A DNA stretch of 64,000 nucleotides from Colius striatus (lineage: Eukaryota; Chordata; Aves; Coliiformes; Coliidae): NCBI RefSeq assembly GCF_028858725.1, contig NC_084760.1, forward strand, positions 56,259,367 through 56,323,366. The letters run 5' to 3'. Position numbers and translations under genes: made by a program. This document shows positions 25,480-39,906 of this stretch, piece by piece; positions within the stretch are counted from its first letter, which is position 1; the number at the start of each line of letters is the position of its first letter. The notes below the pieces were generated by a model. It ran no database searches. It had not been told where the DNA came from and saw only the letters and a program-made list of their open reading frames with translations.

Positions 25480-27567
25480 TCTTAAGAGCAACACTTATTT
25501 AATTAGAGTTTTTTTCACAATTATAACAATAGAGTTCCTATAAAGTTATTATAAAAGTATGTTTAAGCAGTATTTACATTGATAGTTGATAAACATTTTA
25601 TTGGCAATTTCCTCTTTTTTTTCTGCTTCATCAAGCAGGAGGTGTTACTTTCAGGGAAGTACTTGGAAGACAAGGTTTTGATTTTATTAATGTTTCAGGC
25701 ACTAGGTCTCCATATATGTATGGCGGAACCTAAATGTTTATAAATAGTGACTATAATACCCTGAAGATATATTCAGTACACAGTAAATAATTTTTATTTA
25801 AATCAAGTGCCAGCTACACCATCTCAGCTTTGGCTACAATCTCTCTTTTTTTTCATGTCATAAGTAATAATAACTGAAGAGTTATTTAGATAACAGTTCT
25901 ACTTCTTGTCACTGAGTAACAGAAGACCTGCTGCAGAAAGTTTATGTTTACTAGTTTTTTACTATTACTGTATTCAGTTAGAGAAGGCAGCAGCTTTAAA
26001 ATGCATTCTATACCCATGGAGAGCCCTGTTATCCTCAGTAGGTGACAGTAAAAATACACTTGTACACACAATAAAATGCAGGGATGTGGTCCGACACAGG
26101 ATTTTTGAAAACTATGATTACCTTCTTATCAAGTACAGTGAAGGCCTATTGCTTTTTTCAGCAGCATTAAATAGATTAAGGGCAGGGGCTTAGTATTATA
26201 TATGTGATTCTTTTAAGGAGCCAATGGACAAGGGGAAACTAATTCCATCTTGATTTTAAATTGAATTACCTGTGCTGAGCAGCATTGTGTTCACAGCTCT
26301 TCAGAGAACTTCATTTTAGTTTTGCTTCTCTTTTTACAAAAAAAACTTCAAATGTTTTTTTTTCTTTCCCTGCCATCTTGCATTAAAGGACTTGACACAT
26401 GCACACTTGCAGGTGTGTGGGTGTATTTTGTATGGATTTGACTTTGAAAATATTATTCTGCTTTTTTCTGTTGGATAACTGTGAAGAATTCTTTGAGTAA
26501 CTGAGCTCTCTATCTCAGGATACTATCTGAAATTTTGATGACAATTAAATGAATCTCTGTAAGAAATGGCACAAGCATGTATTCTGCCTCAAAATCATGG
26601 AGGTGCTGGGGTTGGATTAGCTGAGGATGTTGTATGTAGGGCAGGTAGGCTTTAACATTAGCCTTTTTTCATAAGCCACAGGCCCAAAATACTTGTATTT
26701 ATTAGGCTCTTAACTTCCTGTACCATAGAACCAAGAACTGAAAGTGATTAGAAAACTACATGTCTAACTTAAAAACACAAACAAATGCTTAGAAGCTGTG
26801 GGCATCTGGTGCAACAAAAGTAAGCTGAGGGTACTTAATGAGTTACCAATTAGAGCTTAATTTCTATAGCTCATTCTTAGCCTGCATCAGTCATGATATA
26901 AATAACGGCTGCTTAGTTTTCCTTCACTGTGTTTTACGCTGATACCCTTTTCTTACTTTGAAGTTAACTGTGAACCATGACTCAACTGATAAGTTCATCA
27001 GTTGAGAGTGACTCTTTCCCAGGCCCCAGAGTACTGGATGCCTCTACACTGAGCCTGTGCTGTCCAAGGGCCTTGGCTAGTGAGAGCCGTACATACTTGC
27101 TTGTGTGTGTGCCTGTGTGCTTTTAATTTATATCAATACGAAGTTTTGATTTTGTATCATTATGAGGTATCCATGGTTGAGCTTCATCTCAAGGAGCTTT
27201 TTGAGGCAAAGCACTTTGTCGTTTTCCATTTTGGAGGTGGTGTTATAAATCATCTTTTGACTGATTTCTCCTTTGTGGTTCCTGTCTAAAATTTTGGTCC
27301 AATCATATACTTTTAGAATTGTCTCAAAATGGTTTTCTTTATCCTGTGGAAATTCAATTCTTAGATCCTCTGAGGTCAGTAACACTGTTAACCTATTATC
27401 AACCAGCCTCTGACAAGAATCTGGAAATAGTTTGAGCTAGTCCAACTTGACAGTATACGTGCCGGTTTTCTTTTTTTTTTTTTTATTTTTAAAAGAGATA
27501 GAAGCAGTCTGGAAGAAAATAATATGTTAGTAAAAATGGTTCACTGTAATTACACTTACCTCTTCTA
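25480..27567. other. NKAIN2 intron 1, unassigned; T14 tract at 27471-27484
   Basis: AT-rich with no gene recognised. An 85-codon minus-strand frame (27128-27385) has no recognisable domain and is treated as chance. Confidence 0.5.
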
Positions 27568-27921
27568 TGGGAGATAGAGCAGCTCTGCGGACAGAGACCT
27601 GGGAGTCCCGGTTGATAGTAAACTAACCATGAGCCAGCAATGTGTCCTCGTGGCCAAGAAGGCCAATGACATCCTGGGATCAAGAAGACTGTGGCCAGCA
27701 GGTCAAGGGAGATCCTCCTGCCCCTCTCCTCTGCCCTGGTGAAGCCTCTGTAGTCCTGTGTCCAGTTCTGGGCTCCCCAGCTCAAGAGGGGCAGAGAACT
27801 TGTGGAGAGAGTCCAGCGCAGGGCCAACAAGATGATCAGGGGACTGGAGCATCTTCCTTATGAGGAAAGGCTGTGGGAACTGGGGCTATTTAGTCCAGAT
27901 AAGAGGAGACTGATCTTAATT
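27568..27921 (+). mobile_element. CR1 LINE internal ORF2 fragment
   Basis: Sense-orientation ORF2 sequence from 'gagcagctctgcggacagag' through 'gagccagcaatgtgtcctcg', 'gttctgggctccccagctca', 'gagagtccagcgcagggcca' and 'tatgaggaaaggctgtggga', to 'agaggagactgatcttaa'. It corresponds to the C-terminal RT part coding for the '...SQQCALVAKKANDILG... [11 protein letters not shown]... [12 protein letters not shown]' segment. It has neither the 3' UTR nor the tail, so the 3' end is missing as well as the 5' end. It is followed directly by a short inverted copy of itself. Several frameshifts are present. Confidence 0.92.
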
Positions 27922-27944
27922 TCTTGAGCTGGGGAGCCCAGAAC
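27765..27944. repeat. 23-bp perfect inverted repeat (fold-back at CR1 end)
   Basis: gttctgggctccccagctca at 27765-27784 (extending to 27787) is exactly the reverse complement of 27922-27944, which reads tcttgagctggggagcccag and continues aac. The spacer is 134 bp. The left arm belongs to the sense CR1; the right arm is the same CR1 segment in inverted orientation at the point where the element stops. Confidence 0.93.
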
Positions 27945-30439
27945 ATTAGACATTTGAAGCTGGTGATTTGGAGAAAGTGCGCTTGTTTAACCAAAAATGT
28001 TAAGTTTTTGAAGTAAAGGAAAAAAAGTCTTTCAAAATTGGGTCTATATTTTCTCTTGCTATGTAAGGAAATCCCTTATGATTATGGCATCTGTGGAAGA
28101 GGAGGAAGCTACATAAAACTGTTTTTAATAGATTTTGTCAGTACTTTGTCCTACTTTACACTTTTCTCTTTTTAGAAACATAGACCCAATGAGATTTTTT
28201 TTTTAAGTAACTGCATGTAGAAAGTTCATATTATTTTACTGTTTGTTCGTGGGCTGTTTTTATTTTCTCTCCATCTTCATCTGTCAGGAAGTGGGAATAG
28301 GGATCTAGCTCTGTCCTATACTTTCCATTTGATAGATCTGCAATGTACCTTGCCACAGTAGTCTGTTCTAAGGAACAGCAATTGTATTTCTGCAGGATTT
28401 TATGTCTGTACAGTCTACCAGATTGCTGCCATTTATCCAGCAGTCGCCACACACAGCTGACTCCTTGGACTCACAGGAGAAAGTCTAATAGTAAGTCTGC
28501 CTATGGCAAACATCAGGTAGATACACAGGCACAGAGGTGATGCTGACTTGTCTCCTTGGTCTGAACAGTCAATATTTACCCACTACCTTGCATGCTATGA
28601 TCTCCAGTAGGTCCCCCCACAGGAAATATGAACATGGCCACAGAATCTGTGTGTTTGGTTGGTACTGAAGAAATACCTAGTCATCAAAAGAAAACCCTCA
28701 CAAAAAAAACCAAAGGAATACATTGGTGTGTATGGAAGATTTGCACAGAATAGCTGTTTATCCAGCATAAACAAGTTTTGGTGGAACTATTGTGTCTTTC
28801 ACAAAAAAACCCAAAATCAAACCAAGAAATGAAATGTGCTTGATGCATGATAGTGCAGCTTCCTTTTAACCTAAAGTTGCAGTAGGAATGTTCTCTCCCT
28901 TTTATCTATATATATAATTAACTACCATGCAGCATTTTTCCTCTATAATTGGCATACTTAACTGTGTGCTTTCCTATCGGTTGAATGATTTCCACCATCC
29001 CATGTGTTTTTTTTGCTTACTGAATTCCTACTGTTTCTATTATAGAAATTTATACAGTCTAGACTTTTTTTTCTATTGCTTTGCTGTACTCATTTACTTT
29101 TATTCAGCTGATGAAAATAAGAGGTCTGTGTGCAGAATGAGCATGTTTCCTTTGTTACCTGTTTAACAGCACTTAAGGTGAAACAGGTCTTTTGCTGGTA
29201 CCCCTAGTACACTTCACATAGACCTACATAACACTGTTTCATGCCACTTGTTTGTCTTTTTTGTATAAATGACTATGTCAGTAGTCAAGGAAATATTTCT
29301 TAATGATAAACTTAGAAGTGCAAGCAGTCTGCGAGTTCATGTAATTCCTAATACAGCTTAGCCTTCCTTTTCCTTCTTCATCATATTGTCATGTGATATT
29401 ATGTCTTGGGGTTTTGGGAACTCTTCTGTGATGTTGCTTTGCTGGAGGGGATAGCACGTATCAATTCATTAAGATCTTGGATGATGTAGGACCAGAATCT
29501 CCTTCTGGCAATAAATCCGTAAAATAAAATGGTAGGAAAAATACTGACTGTAAGCTGGATGAATTGTGTGAAAGGAATCTTTGTTGAGAGATATTCAGTG
29601 AATGACATGAGACCCTGAACTTACAAATTCAAAATGATATGGCTGAAAATCTTCCCCAGGGTTGTTTTAACAAACTCAGTCTTAAAGTTTAACATATGCC
29701 AGTAAGAACTATATAATTAACAGTCTTTACATTTACAATGCTGATGTATGTATAGGCTGTCTTTTTAATGGCAAGTTTACTTAATTTCAAAAAGAAAGTA
29801 TTGATGTGACAGTGAACTGTGGCATGAAAATTCAAAAACTCTCCAACAGCTTTATCATGCAAGAACAATGGTAAAAAGTACTTAGCTATTCATTTAGTAC
29901 TTGACCTCAAAATGTGTTATTTTTAAAATGAAAGGTGTGGCAGATCCACCTCATTCAATTAATCAACAGTGTAATATAAACTTAGTAAATAGTCACCTGT
30001 CATTTAATGGAACAGCTTGCTTTTTCTTTCTTTTGTGTGTGGTATTGATGTAGCTGCTGTTGTAATTATTATTATTTAACATTATTTATTTTATTTTTAT
30101 TTTATTATTCAGTTTTTAATGAAACTTATCTGTTCACCACTTAAATCGGTGAAATTGTTGGAATAGTGTCAAAGAAACTCCTTACCCTTTCTATTTAATT
30201 TCACTTCACTCTTACATTGTCTTCTAATATTCACGACAATATTATTGTTGTCAAAGCATGCCATTCTGCCTATAGGTTGAGGTGCAGTGCTGTTTTTAGA
30301 TATCGATTCCAAACACCAGTTAAGGGACACCTACTATTTTAATTCTGAAATTATTTCTACCGAATCTGTTAGAAGTGCACTTTTTCTGCTTCCTAATCTG
30401 TCTGCTTGGAATGGTATTGCTTGAAAACACTCATCAACA
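27945..30439. other. NKAIN2 intron 1, unassigned
   Basis: No exon is recognised. A low-complexity ATT-rich stretch lies at about 30059-30119. Minus-strand frames at 28231-28452 and 29399-29608 show no recognisable motif. Confidence 0.5.
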
Positions 30440-30535
30440 GTTCAAGGTCTATGTGGACCTGCTTTGGCAGTGGGATTGGACTAGACGATTTCTAGAGGTC
30501 CCTTCCAGCCCCTAAAATTCTGTGATTCTATGATT
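30440..30535 (+). mobile_element. Short CR1 LINE 3' end fragment
   Basis: Sense CR1 3' UTR and tail: 'tggacctgctttggcagtgg', 'gattggactagacgatttct', 'agaggtcccttccagcccct', then 'attctgtgattctatgatt'. About 95 bp remain; it sits about 650 bp upstream of NKAIN2 exon 2. Confidence 0.93.
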
Positions 30536-31144
30536 GACCCTTAATCCACTTTTTAAAATTTAAGTATCTAGGGTCTCGGATAACAGCTTACACTTCAGCT
30601 AAAGTTTGTGACAATGGGAGGAGGTAATTTGGAGTCATCAGTAGAACCAGGTCAAAAACTTGCATGCATTTGTTTATAGGTAAAAGCACATTGACAAGAT
30701 AGCTAAGGATGGAGGGAAGATTAGAAATCAAAAGGTAGGGAAATAATGGAATTAAAGAGATAAGACTACAATGAAAGATGGTATTTGTGAAGGGAAGCTA
30801 AGTAGCTGAGATGTCATAAGCCTGGCACTTATTTTCAACACTGATACCCTAGAATATTATAGCATTTACTGGTGTATATAACAAAATGATTTGTGCTTCT
30901 CCTCCTGCAAACATACCATCCTAGTGGCCAGTTTAGTATCTCAGTAAAATTGCCCACATTAATATTTTAGCTAACTGAATATAACTCAATAAGCTGTCAG
31001 TGGGAAATGTAGCTTTCATTAAAACAAGAAGGTGAAACATCCCAAACTCATTTCATTTTACTGCTGACTGAAGTATTTTTTAAAATCAGGGCAATTATCT
31101 TAGTTATGGGAAGGGGAAATGCCCTAATAGTGCTTTCTGCTCGA
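30536..31144. other. NKAIN2 intron 1, 3' end
   Basis: Unassigned intronic sequence leading to the acceptor of exon 2. Parts of it may be conserved because they flank an exon, but nothing specific can be named. Confidence 0.5.
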
Positions 31145-31180
31145 TTCTAATCTGTTTATGCTTTTGCTTTTTCATCATAG
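31145..31180 (+). other. 3' splice site (branch point, polypyrimidine tract, AG) of NKAIN2 exon 2
   Basis: A T-rich tract (cttttgctttttcatcatag) ends with AG at 31179-31180, directly before the coding frame of NKAIN2. A possible branch-point sequence ttctaat lies about 30 bases upstream (near 31145-31151). It sets the exon start at codon phase 0. Confidence 0.85.
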
Positions 31181-34039
<2,859 letters not shown>

Positions 34040-34335
34040 TTAGTTAGATGAAGGAGTGATTGGATGGCCACATCCCAAGAGTTATACTTAATGGCTCAGT
34101 GTCCAAGTAGAAATTAGTAACGAGTGGTGTCCCTTGGGGGTCTGTACTGGGACCAATGGTATTTAATATCTTCGTCAACGGCATAGTGGGATTGAGTACA
34201 GCCTCAGTAAATTTACAGAAAATACCGAGCTGAGTGATGCTGCTGATTCACTGGAAGGAATGGACATTATCCAGAGTGACCTTGACAACCTTGAGGAGTA
34301 TGCCCATTGTGACCCTTATGAAGTGAGCTATGAAA
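34040..34335 (+). mobile_element. Old CR1 LINE ORF2 fragment (reverse transcriptase core)
   Basis: 'attggatggccacatcccaa', 'gtgtcccttgggggtctgta' and 'ctgggaccaatggtatttaa' translate to WMATSQ..., then GVPWGSVLGPMVFNIFVNGI. This is the RT fingers/palm segment (normally GVPQGSVLGP) that precedes motif C. Downstream codons match LEGMDIIQSDLDNLEEYAH-type sequence, but the motif C region is scrambled by frameshift and stops. Neither 5' nor 3' end is present. It is more diverged than the other CR1 copies here and probably belongs to an older subfamily. Confidence 0.85.
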
Positions 34336-37300
34336 TATAAGAATCTGTTATAAAGTCATGTCTGGGAGATAGATTCAACTGTAATTTCCACTGCTTGCTT
34401 GTACCTTCTAGACCTTTTAAATTTTATCCTTCCAGAATTAGTTCCAGCAAAGAGAGAATCTTTGTACGTTTCTGTAGGTTTTATTGAGCAGTCTAATAGA
34501 GCAAGAATGATAAGAAAATGAAACAGCATTTGCACTGAAGAATAATTTCTTCTGCCTTGAGCATAATCTGAAGATCCTATATTAATAAGAGAGAAAACTT
34601 TTAATCCAAGTGAATTGCATTGTTGCAAACCTGTGATAGTAGGAGGTTGTACAAATCATTTTCTCGTAATGACCTACTCATTGCAAAATTCAGGTGGACT
34701 TCGGTTGTGTGTGAAGCAAAATTATACAGTGGACAACAACATTAACTAACATTATCATAGGGCTTGATTTATTCTATTCTAATATTTCTTCCTCTTAAAC
34801 ATAATAGTAACATCCTCTAATAATAGTGAAGATAACAAGGACTCATACAGACTACAATATACCAGCAGAAGAGAACAAGGATCTCAGTTTGACATAAAGC
34901 AAATTTGCAACCTTTGAGAGCAAAAAGAATCTTGTACAGGATAATACTTGGTCACATTAAGTCTGGGAGAAAAAGAGAGGTTATTACTGGTACATTACTT
35001 AACACATAATGGGTGATATATAATAAAAAAGAGAAGGAGGGAATTACCTTATGTCTGAGCTTCTTGCAGCTTCATCAGTCTGCCAAACCATTAGGCCCCA
35101 GAGAGAACAACTGAGTTTATCTACTTAAAGACTAGATATTGTCAATCTCTTCAACACCCATAGAGGAATCTACCTAATTTCTTATATGACAAGTAGCCCA
35201 AGTCTACCAGATCTGTTTCGGAGTATGTCAGTTGTGGATTGCAATTTAGTATCTTCCATGTTTTTTCAATGTTAAAAGCGGTCCCTGAAATTATGAAGTA
35301 ATTTGTCATATGTACATACCAGGGTACTATCAAACACTATTGAACATGCCATAGAATAATGTAAATCCAAGAACAGTAGGGAATCTGGAGCTTTAGAGAC
35401 ACATTCTCTGAGCTACTTTTACAAGTAGTCTCTGTTAATGATTTGGCCAGCATTTTTGGTGAAAAAAACATTCCAGGAGGCTATTTTGCTAAATCTTGTG
35501 AAAGAATCACTTTTCACTTCTTTTTCTGGATGAAAAAAGTTATTTGTAGTAAAAGAAAAATATACTTATGCATAACACTTTTTAATAACTGAGTTCTGAA
35601 ATTATTTCATTTTATTAACGTAATCCAATTTCTTTCCCAAATACTTATTTTATTTAAAATAAGAAAGTGCGTGTACTCAAATTCAGTACAGGCATTGTTA
35701 AAAATATATCTTTTACTTCTGCTTTCTCTATAGTTGTTGGGAAAAAATATGTATAAAATCATTTAATAAGACAAGGATGAAATTAAATGGAATGGTCATT
35801 GTACATTCTGGTCAGCCTGCAAGACTCAGAGTTCTTGAACTCTATGAAGTCAGACTCTTACCTGAGACTGCTCTCAGTAAAGAGGTTTCTCAGAAAGTAG
35901 TTTTGTCTCTCTTCTGAGACAAATCATTCAGTGTTTCAATTAAATTGCACTTATGTGATGATTTACTAAGTCACAACTAAAATGCATACATTTATTTATA
36001 GAAGGAGGCACATGGTTACACAAACTAATTCTATGCTCTACACAACTTTTCAGAGAAAATGATAATTTGAGGACCTAAGCAATAATCTTCTGTGTAATCA
36101 TTTTGAGCGAATGCATAATAATATTATAAGTAAAATGAAGTAAATAAAGACCCTGAACATTTTAGTAACAGCTTTGTCTGTTGACTGTCACAGGAGACTG
36201 TGAATCAGGATACTGATTCTATTTCAAAATGTGCCATTGGCAAGATGTTTTGTTTGCTAACATGTCGTTCAAGTGCATATAATGATATTCCTCAGTTTGT
36301 TCCTTGATTCAGTAATTTGTCATGGATAATAAGGAATGTGAATATTTATTCTGTAGTTTGTATCTATGCTTTTTCAATGTATTCAGTTACTGAATACAAC
36401 ATTACTAATACTCAACATAGATTTCTGGTAATTTTAATTGTAAATTAAGCAATAAAAGAGTTAGCTATATAAATATGTATTATATCTACTTATCTTACAA
36501 AGAAGACCAGGCTCTTAAACTAATGTTCTGGGCATGAATATGTTTGAAAAAAAAGAATTTATTTTCTGAAAATATCATTATTACCAGCAACAGAATGATT
36601 ACTTTTTCAGGATATTCTGTCACTATATTTACTAAAGTCTTTGCTAAATGTGAACCAGAAAGCAAACTGAAGAAGACTGAAGTAAATCCACTTAAAATTG
36701 GAAATGATACTTGTAGGAAACATTTTTCATTATCCATGCTGTTCTCACTGTAAAATTTCCAGGATTTATTGGTTTCAGTCAGGCTGAAAATATTGTGAGG
36801 TAAGTTATTTGTATTTTAGTACAATTTAAGCCATATCAAAACCAGGAAATGTGTGACCACAGAGGTTGTATTTCCATGTCAGTAGAAAAATCTATGTCAG
36901 TAAAAACTTAAGTAATGTCTAAAAAGTCAAATGTGTATATATCCATTCAAAATGTTAAAACAGAAGAAAAAAGAAAGATGTCTCAATGACAAACAATTAA
37001 AGAGAACGGTAATTTCCCTAAATAGTAGAATTGCAGAAATTAAGCACCATATGTTGATTGTGTGATTTAAGCAGGGAGCACGGAATAATGATATTGTTTG
37101 GGAAGTGCATATGTATAAGGAAGTTCTTAATTTGGGACAGGAATAAAATGGAGATACTCCTCTAGTTGTTCTAAGTTACAATAACATAAGCATGCTCCTG
37201 TTACATTTTCAATCAGAGAGATCAAAAAGATTAAAAAAACACAAACTATATAAGATGAGGAGATGATAGCATCCCACAAAGTGATCTTTATGCTACACCT

Positions 37301-37649
37301 AAATACAACAAATTCTCAATCAGACCAAAATTTAGCAAAATACTTCCTCAATGCTTACTTATTCTATTTAATCAATGTGACCATTGATTAAAAATTAGTT
37401 GCACAGAAATCTTGCCTTCAGTTGAAAGTTTGTTAAAAAAATTATTATTTGTGAGTCATCAAATAAAAAAAAGTGACTGGTTACTGTGCCTCAGGAAATA
37501 TCAAGAAATAAACACCTAATACTAATCTTCATCATGGTGAAAAATGGGGAGTAAAATCTTGATCATAATTTAGGATCCCTAGAGACTCCCAAACATTGCA
37601 AACATTGAACAGCACTAGTAAATCTTAAAAATAAGTATTGCAGAACACG
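34336..37649. other. NKAIN2 intron 2, unassigned AT-rich sequence
   Basis: No gene or recognisable repeat. Frames at 34356-34628, 36495-36737 and 36544-36753 overlap each other on opposite strands and are treated as chance. Confidence 0.5.
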
Positions 37650-38059
37650 ATGAAACTGTTAACAACACAGAGCCGGCAGGAAATGCGGTAGCAGTAAGGC
37701 TCAGTTTTTGCGGGTGAGCAGCTGACGGAGGTGAACAAAGGGGTTCTCAGAGTAGGGAAAGTGGAGGAGAGGAGACTGCCAGGACCCAACAGCTCATGAG
37801 GGTACGGTCCTGCCGGGACGCAGAGCTGAGGAAACCAAGGGCAGTTTAAACAGTCAAGGGAAAGTGCAAGAGACCAGGGTGCAAAGCAGCAGTTTATGCA
37901 GAGAAGACAGGCAGGTAGCCTCTGCAACCCACACAGAGGGTCACAACCCAAGACAGCGCTCCAGTCTCAATCTAACAAGATGATGAGCACTCGCCTGAGA
38001 CTTAAAGCGAGGGTCCACGAGCAGAATGCCCTGGAGAAGATTGATGCTTTGTTACCCAG

Positions 38060-38302
38060 ATGGAGCTAGGTAACAAAGATGCTTCAGTCCAGGTGAACTG
38101 CAGTGGGTGTTTAGACATACCTCCTACTAAGCTAAATATATGCAATAAGTGCTTGCAAGTCCAAGAGCTGCAGCATCAGATGAAAGATGTGCAAGAAACC
38201 ATTAGTAGGCTCTGTAATATTAGAGGGGTAGAGATTGATAGCTGGTTCCACAGTTGTGTAACAGCCTCCACTGAAAAAAAAAAACACCTTGGACACCTGT
38301 GA
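38060..38302 (+). pseudogene. CR1 ORF1 remnant, N-terminal Cys-rich and coiled region
   Basis: An 80-codon open segment in the sense CR1. It contains NCSGCLDIPPTKLNICNKCL, a pair of C-x2-C units typical of the N-terminal zinc-binding part of CR1 ORF1. A Leu/Gln-rich stretch with a coiled-coil look (QVQELQHQMKDVQETISRL) and IDSWFHSC follow. Its upstream register (ATG at 37980, 'MMSTRLRLKARVHEQNALEK') ends at a stop at 38067-38069, and the A-run at about 38272-38283 breaks the frame into the esterase part. CR1 ORF1 binds the RNA template; here it is dead. Confidence 0.8.
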
Positions 38303-38465
38303 CTCAAAAAAGCAGGGCATTGCTTCACAACTCTCCCTCCAGCATTGTATCAAAACTAAATGTAAAGCATTAATAATGGTGGACATAAGCAAGCAAAGAT
38401 TAGAAGGGGAAACCTCACCAACCACTCCACCATGAACAGGCAGTGGGCACCATAAAAAGAAGCGA

Positions 38466-38930
38466 CAGGTGCTTGTAGGGAGTGACTCCCTGTTAAACAG
38501 CACAGAGACACCAATTTGTCAATCAGACAAGGAGTTATGAGAAGTGTGCTGCCAGCTGGGAGCCAAGATCCAAGACGTGGCTGAGAGAGTGACACATCTC
38601 CTCAAGAATGCAGACTATTATCCTCTGCTCTTCTTACACATGGGTATGAATGATGTAATGAGTCACAATGTGACCCAAATTAAGGAGGATTATAAAACTC
38701 TGGGGGAACAAGTGAAGGGTAGTGGGCCCCAACTTATCTTTTCCTCCATCTTGTCCATCAGAGGAAAGGGGACAGATAATAATAGAAAAATTACACAACT
38801 CTTGGCTAAAGAAGTTAGTGCCAACAAGAAGGTTTTGTTTTTTATGACAGTGGGGCATTCTTTGACGACTGTAATTTGATAGGGTAGGATAGAATACATC
38901 TGTTTCATGAGAACACTGGAAAAGGCCCAC
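38466..38930 (+). pseudogene. CR1 ORF1 remnant, SGNH/GDSL-like esterase domain
   Basis: This is the C-terminal esterase-like part of CR1 ORF1. Block I reads VGSDSLLN (Asp-Ser at 38484-38489, nucleophile Ser). Block III reads HMGMNDVM (38640-38657, the usual GTND with Thr changed to Met). Block V reads DRIHL (38888-38902, the catalytic Asp and His). In-frame stop TGA near 38535 and a frame change between blocks III and V inactivate it. The largest open piece is 38544-38879 (111 codons, AERVTHLLKNADYYPLLFLH onwards). Similar esterase domains are known from ORF1 of CR1 and related LINEs and are thought to help RNP or membrane association. Confidence 0.82.
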
Positions 38931-38971
38931 TTGGTTAAGAGAACTTTAAACTGAAGGAGTCAGGGGCCAGG

Positions 38972-39361
38972 ATGCAAAATGGCAAAGCGTGTGCCGTCCC
39001 ATCCAACAGGGAAATGATGGAGTGTGCCCTCAGCAAGTTGGCTGATGACACCAAACTGGGAGGACTGGCTGATTCCCCAGAAGGCTGTGCTGCCATTCAG
39101 CGGGATCTCAACTGGCTTGAGAGTTGGGCAGAGAAGAACCTCATGAGGTTCAACAAGTACAAGTGCAGAGTCCTGCATCTGGGGAAGAACAACCCCATGC
39201 ACCAGTACAGGCTGGGGATTGACCTGCTGGAGAGCAACTCTGCAGGGAGAGACTTGGGAGTCTTGGTGGATAGCAAATTAAACATGAGCCAGCAATGTGC
39301 CCTTGCGGTCAAGGTGGCCAATAGCATTGTAACATACATTAAGAAGAGAGTGTCCAGCTGA
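38972..39361 (+). pseudogene. CR1 ORF2 remnant, C-terminal reverse transcriptase
   Basis: Open stretch of 129 codons. The true ORF2 homology starts at '[15 protein letters not shown]': motif C is LADD (39038-39049) instead of the FADD seen in the 13.1-kb copy. It continues as [16 protein letters not shown] and [15 protein letters not shown], and stops after a TGA at the end of KKRVSS. Codons before 39018 come from the ORF1-ORF2 spacer because the intervening ORF2 is deleted. Non-functional. Confidence 0.88.
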
Positions 39362-39906
39362 TCAAGAGAGGTTCTCCTCTCCCTCTACTCTGCCCTGTTG
39401 AGGCCTCATCTGGAGTATTGTGTCCAGTTTTGGGCTCCCCAGTTCTAGAGGTGGGGACTTCTGGAGAGAGTCCAGCAGAGGGCTACCATGATCATCAGCG
39501 CACTGGAACATCTCTCCTATGAGGAAAGGTTGAGGGACCTGAGGCTATTTAGTCTAGAGAAGAGAAGACTAAGGAGGGAATTCATTAACTCTTACGAGTA
39601 TGTAAAGATTGGATGTCAGGAGGATGGGATAATGCTTTTTTCTATTGTCTGCAGTGACTAGACAAGGAGTAATGGACATAAGCTGGAACACAAAAAAATC
39701 CACTTAAACACAAGGGAAAACTACTGTGAGGATGAGGGAGCCCTGGCACAGACTGCCCAGAGAGATTGTGGAGTTCCTTCTCTGGAGGCTTTCAAAACCC
39801 ACCTGGATGCATTCCTGTGTCCCCTGATCAAGGTGAACTTGCTTTAGCAGGGGAGTTGGACTAGATGATCTCTATAAATCCATTCCAAACCTACCATTCT
39901 ATGATT

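Larger units (their letters stand above)
37650..39906 (+). mobile_element. CR1 LINE with 5' leader and ORF1, ORF2 mostly deleted
   Basis: Composition rises from AT-rich to GC-richer at about 37650 and a CR1-like 5' leader follows. ORF1 starts at ATG 37980 in one register and continues as a zinc-knuckle-like region (C-x2-C pairs in 38060-38302), then an SGNH/GDSL-type esterase-like domain (38481-38899). ORF2 resumes only at about 39018 with 'gagtgtgccctcagcaagtt', at RT motif C. So the endonuclease and the RT region before motif C are absent. The remainder of ORF2 and the 3' UTR run to the tail 'taccattctatgattttt' at about 39890-39906. The 5' boundary is approximate. Confidence 0.88.

Noticed and set aside
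38132..39339. Minus-strand frames opposite the sense CR1
   Set aside because: Antisense shadows of CR1 ORF1 and ORF2; the sense strand carries the recognisable motifs.
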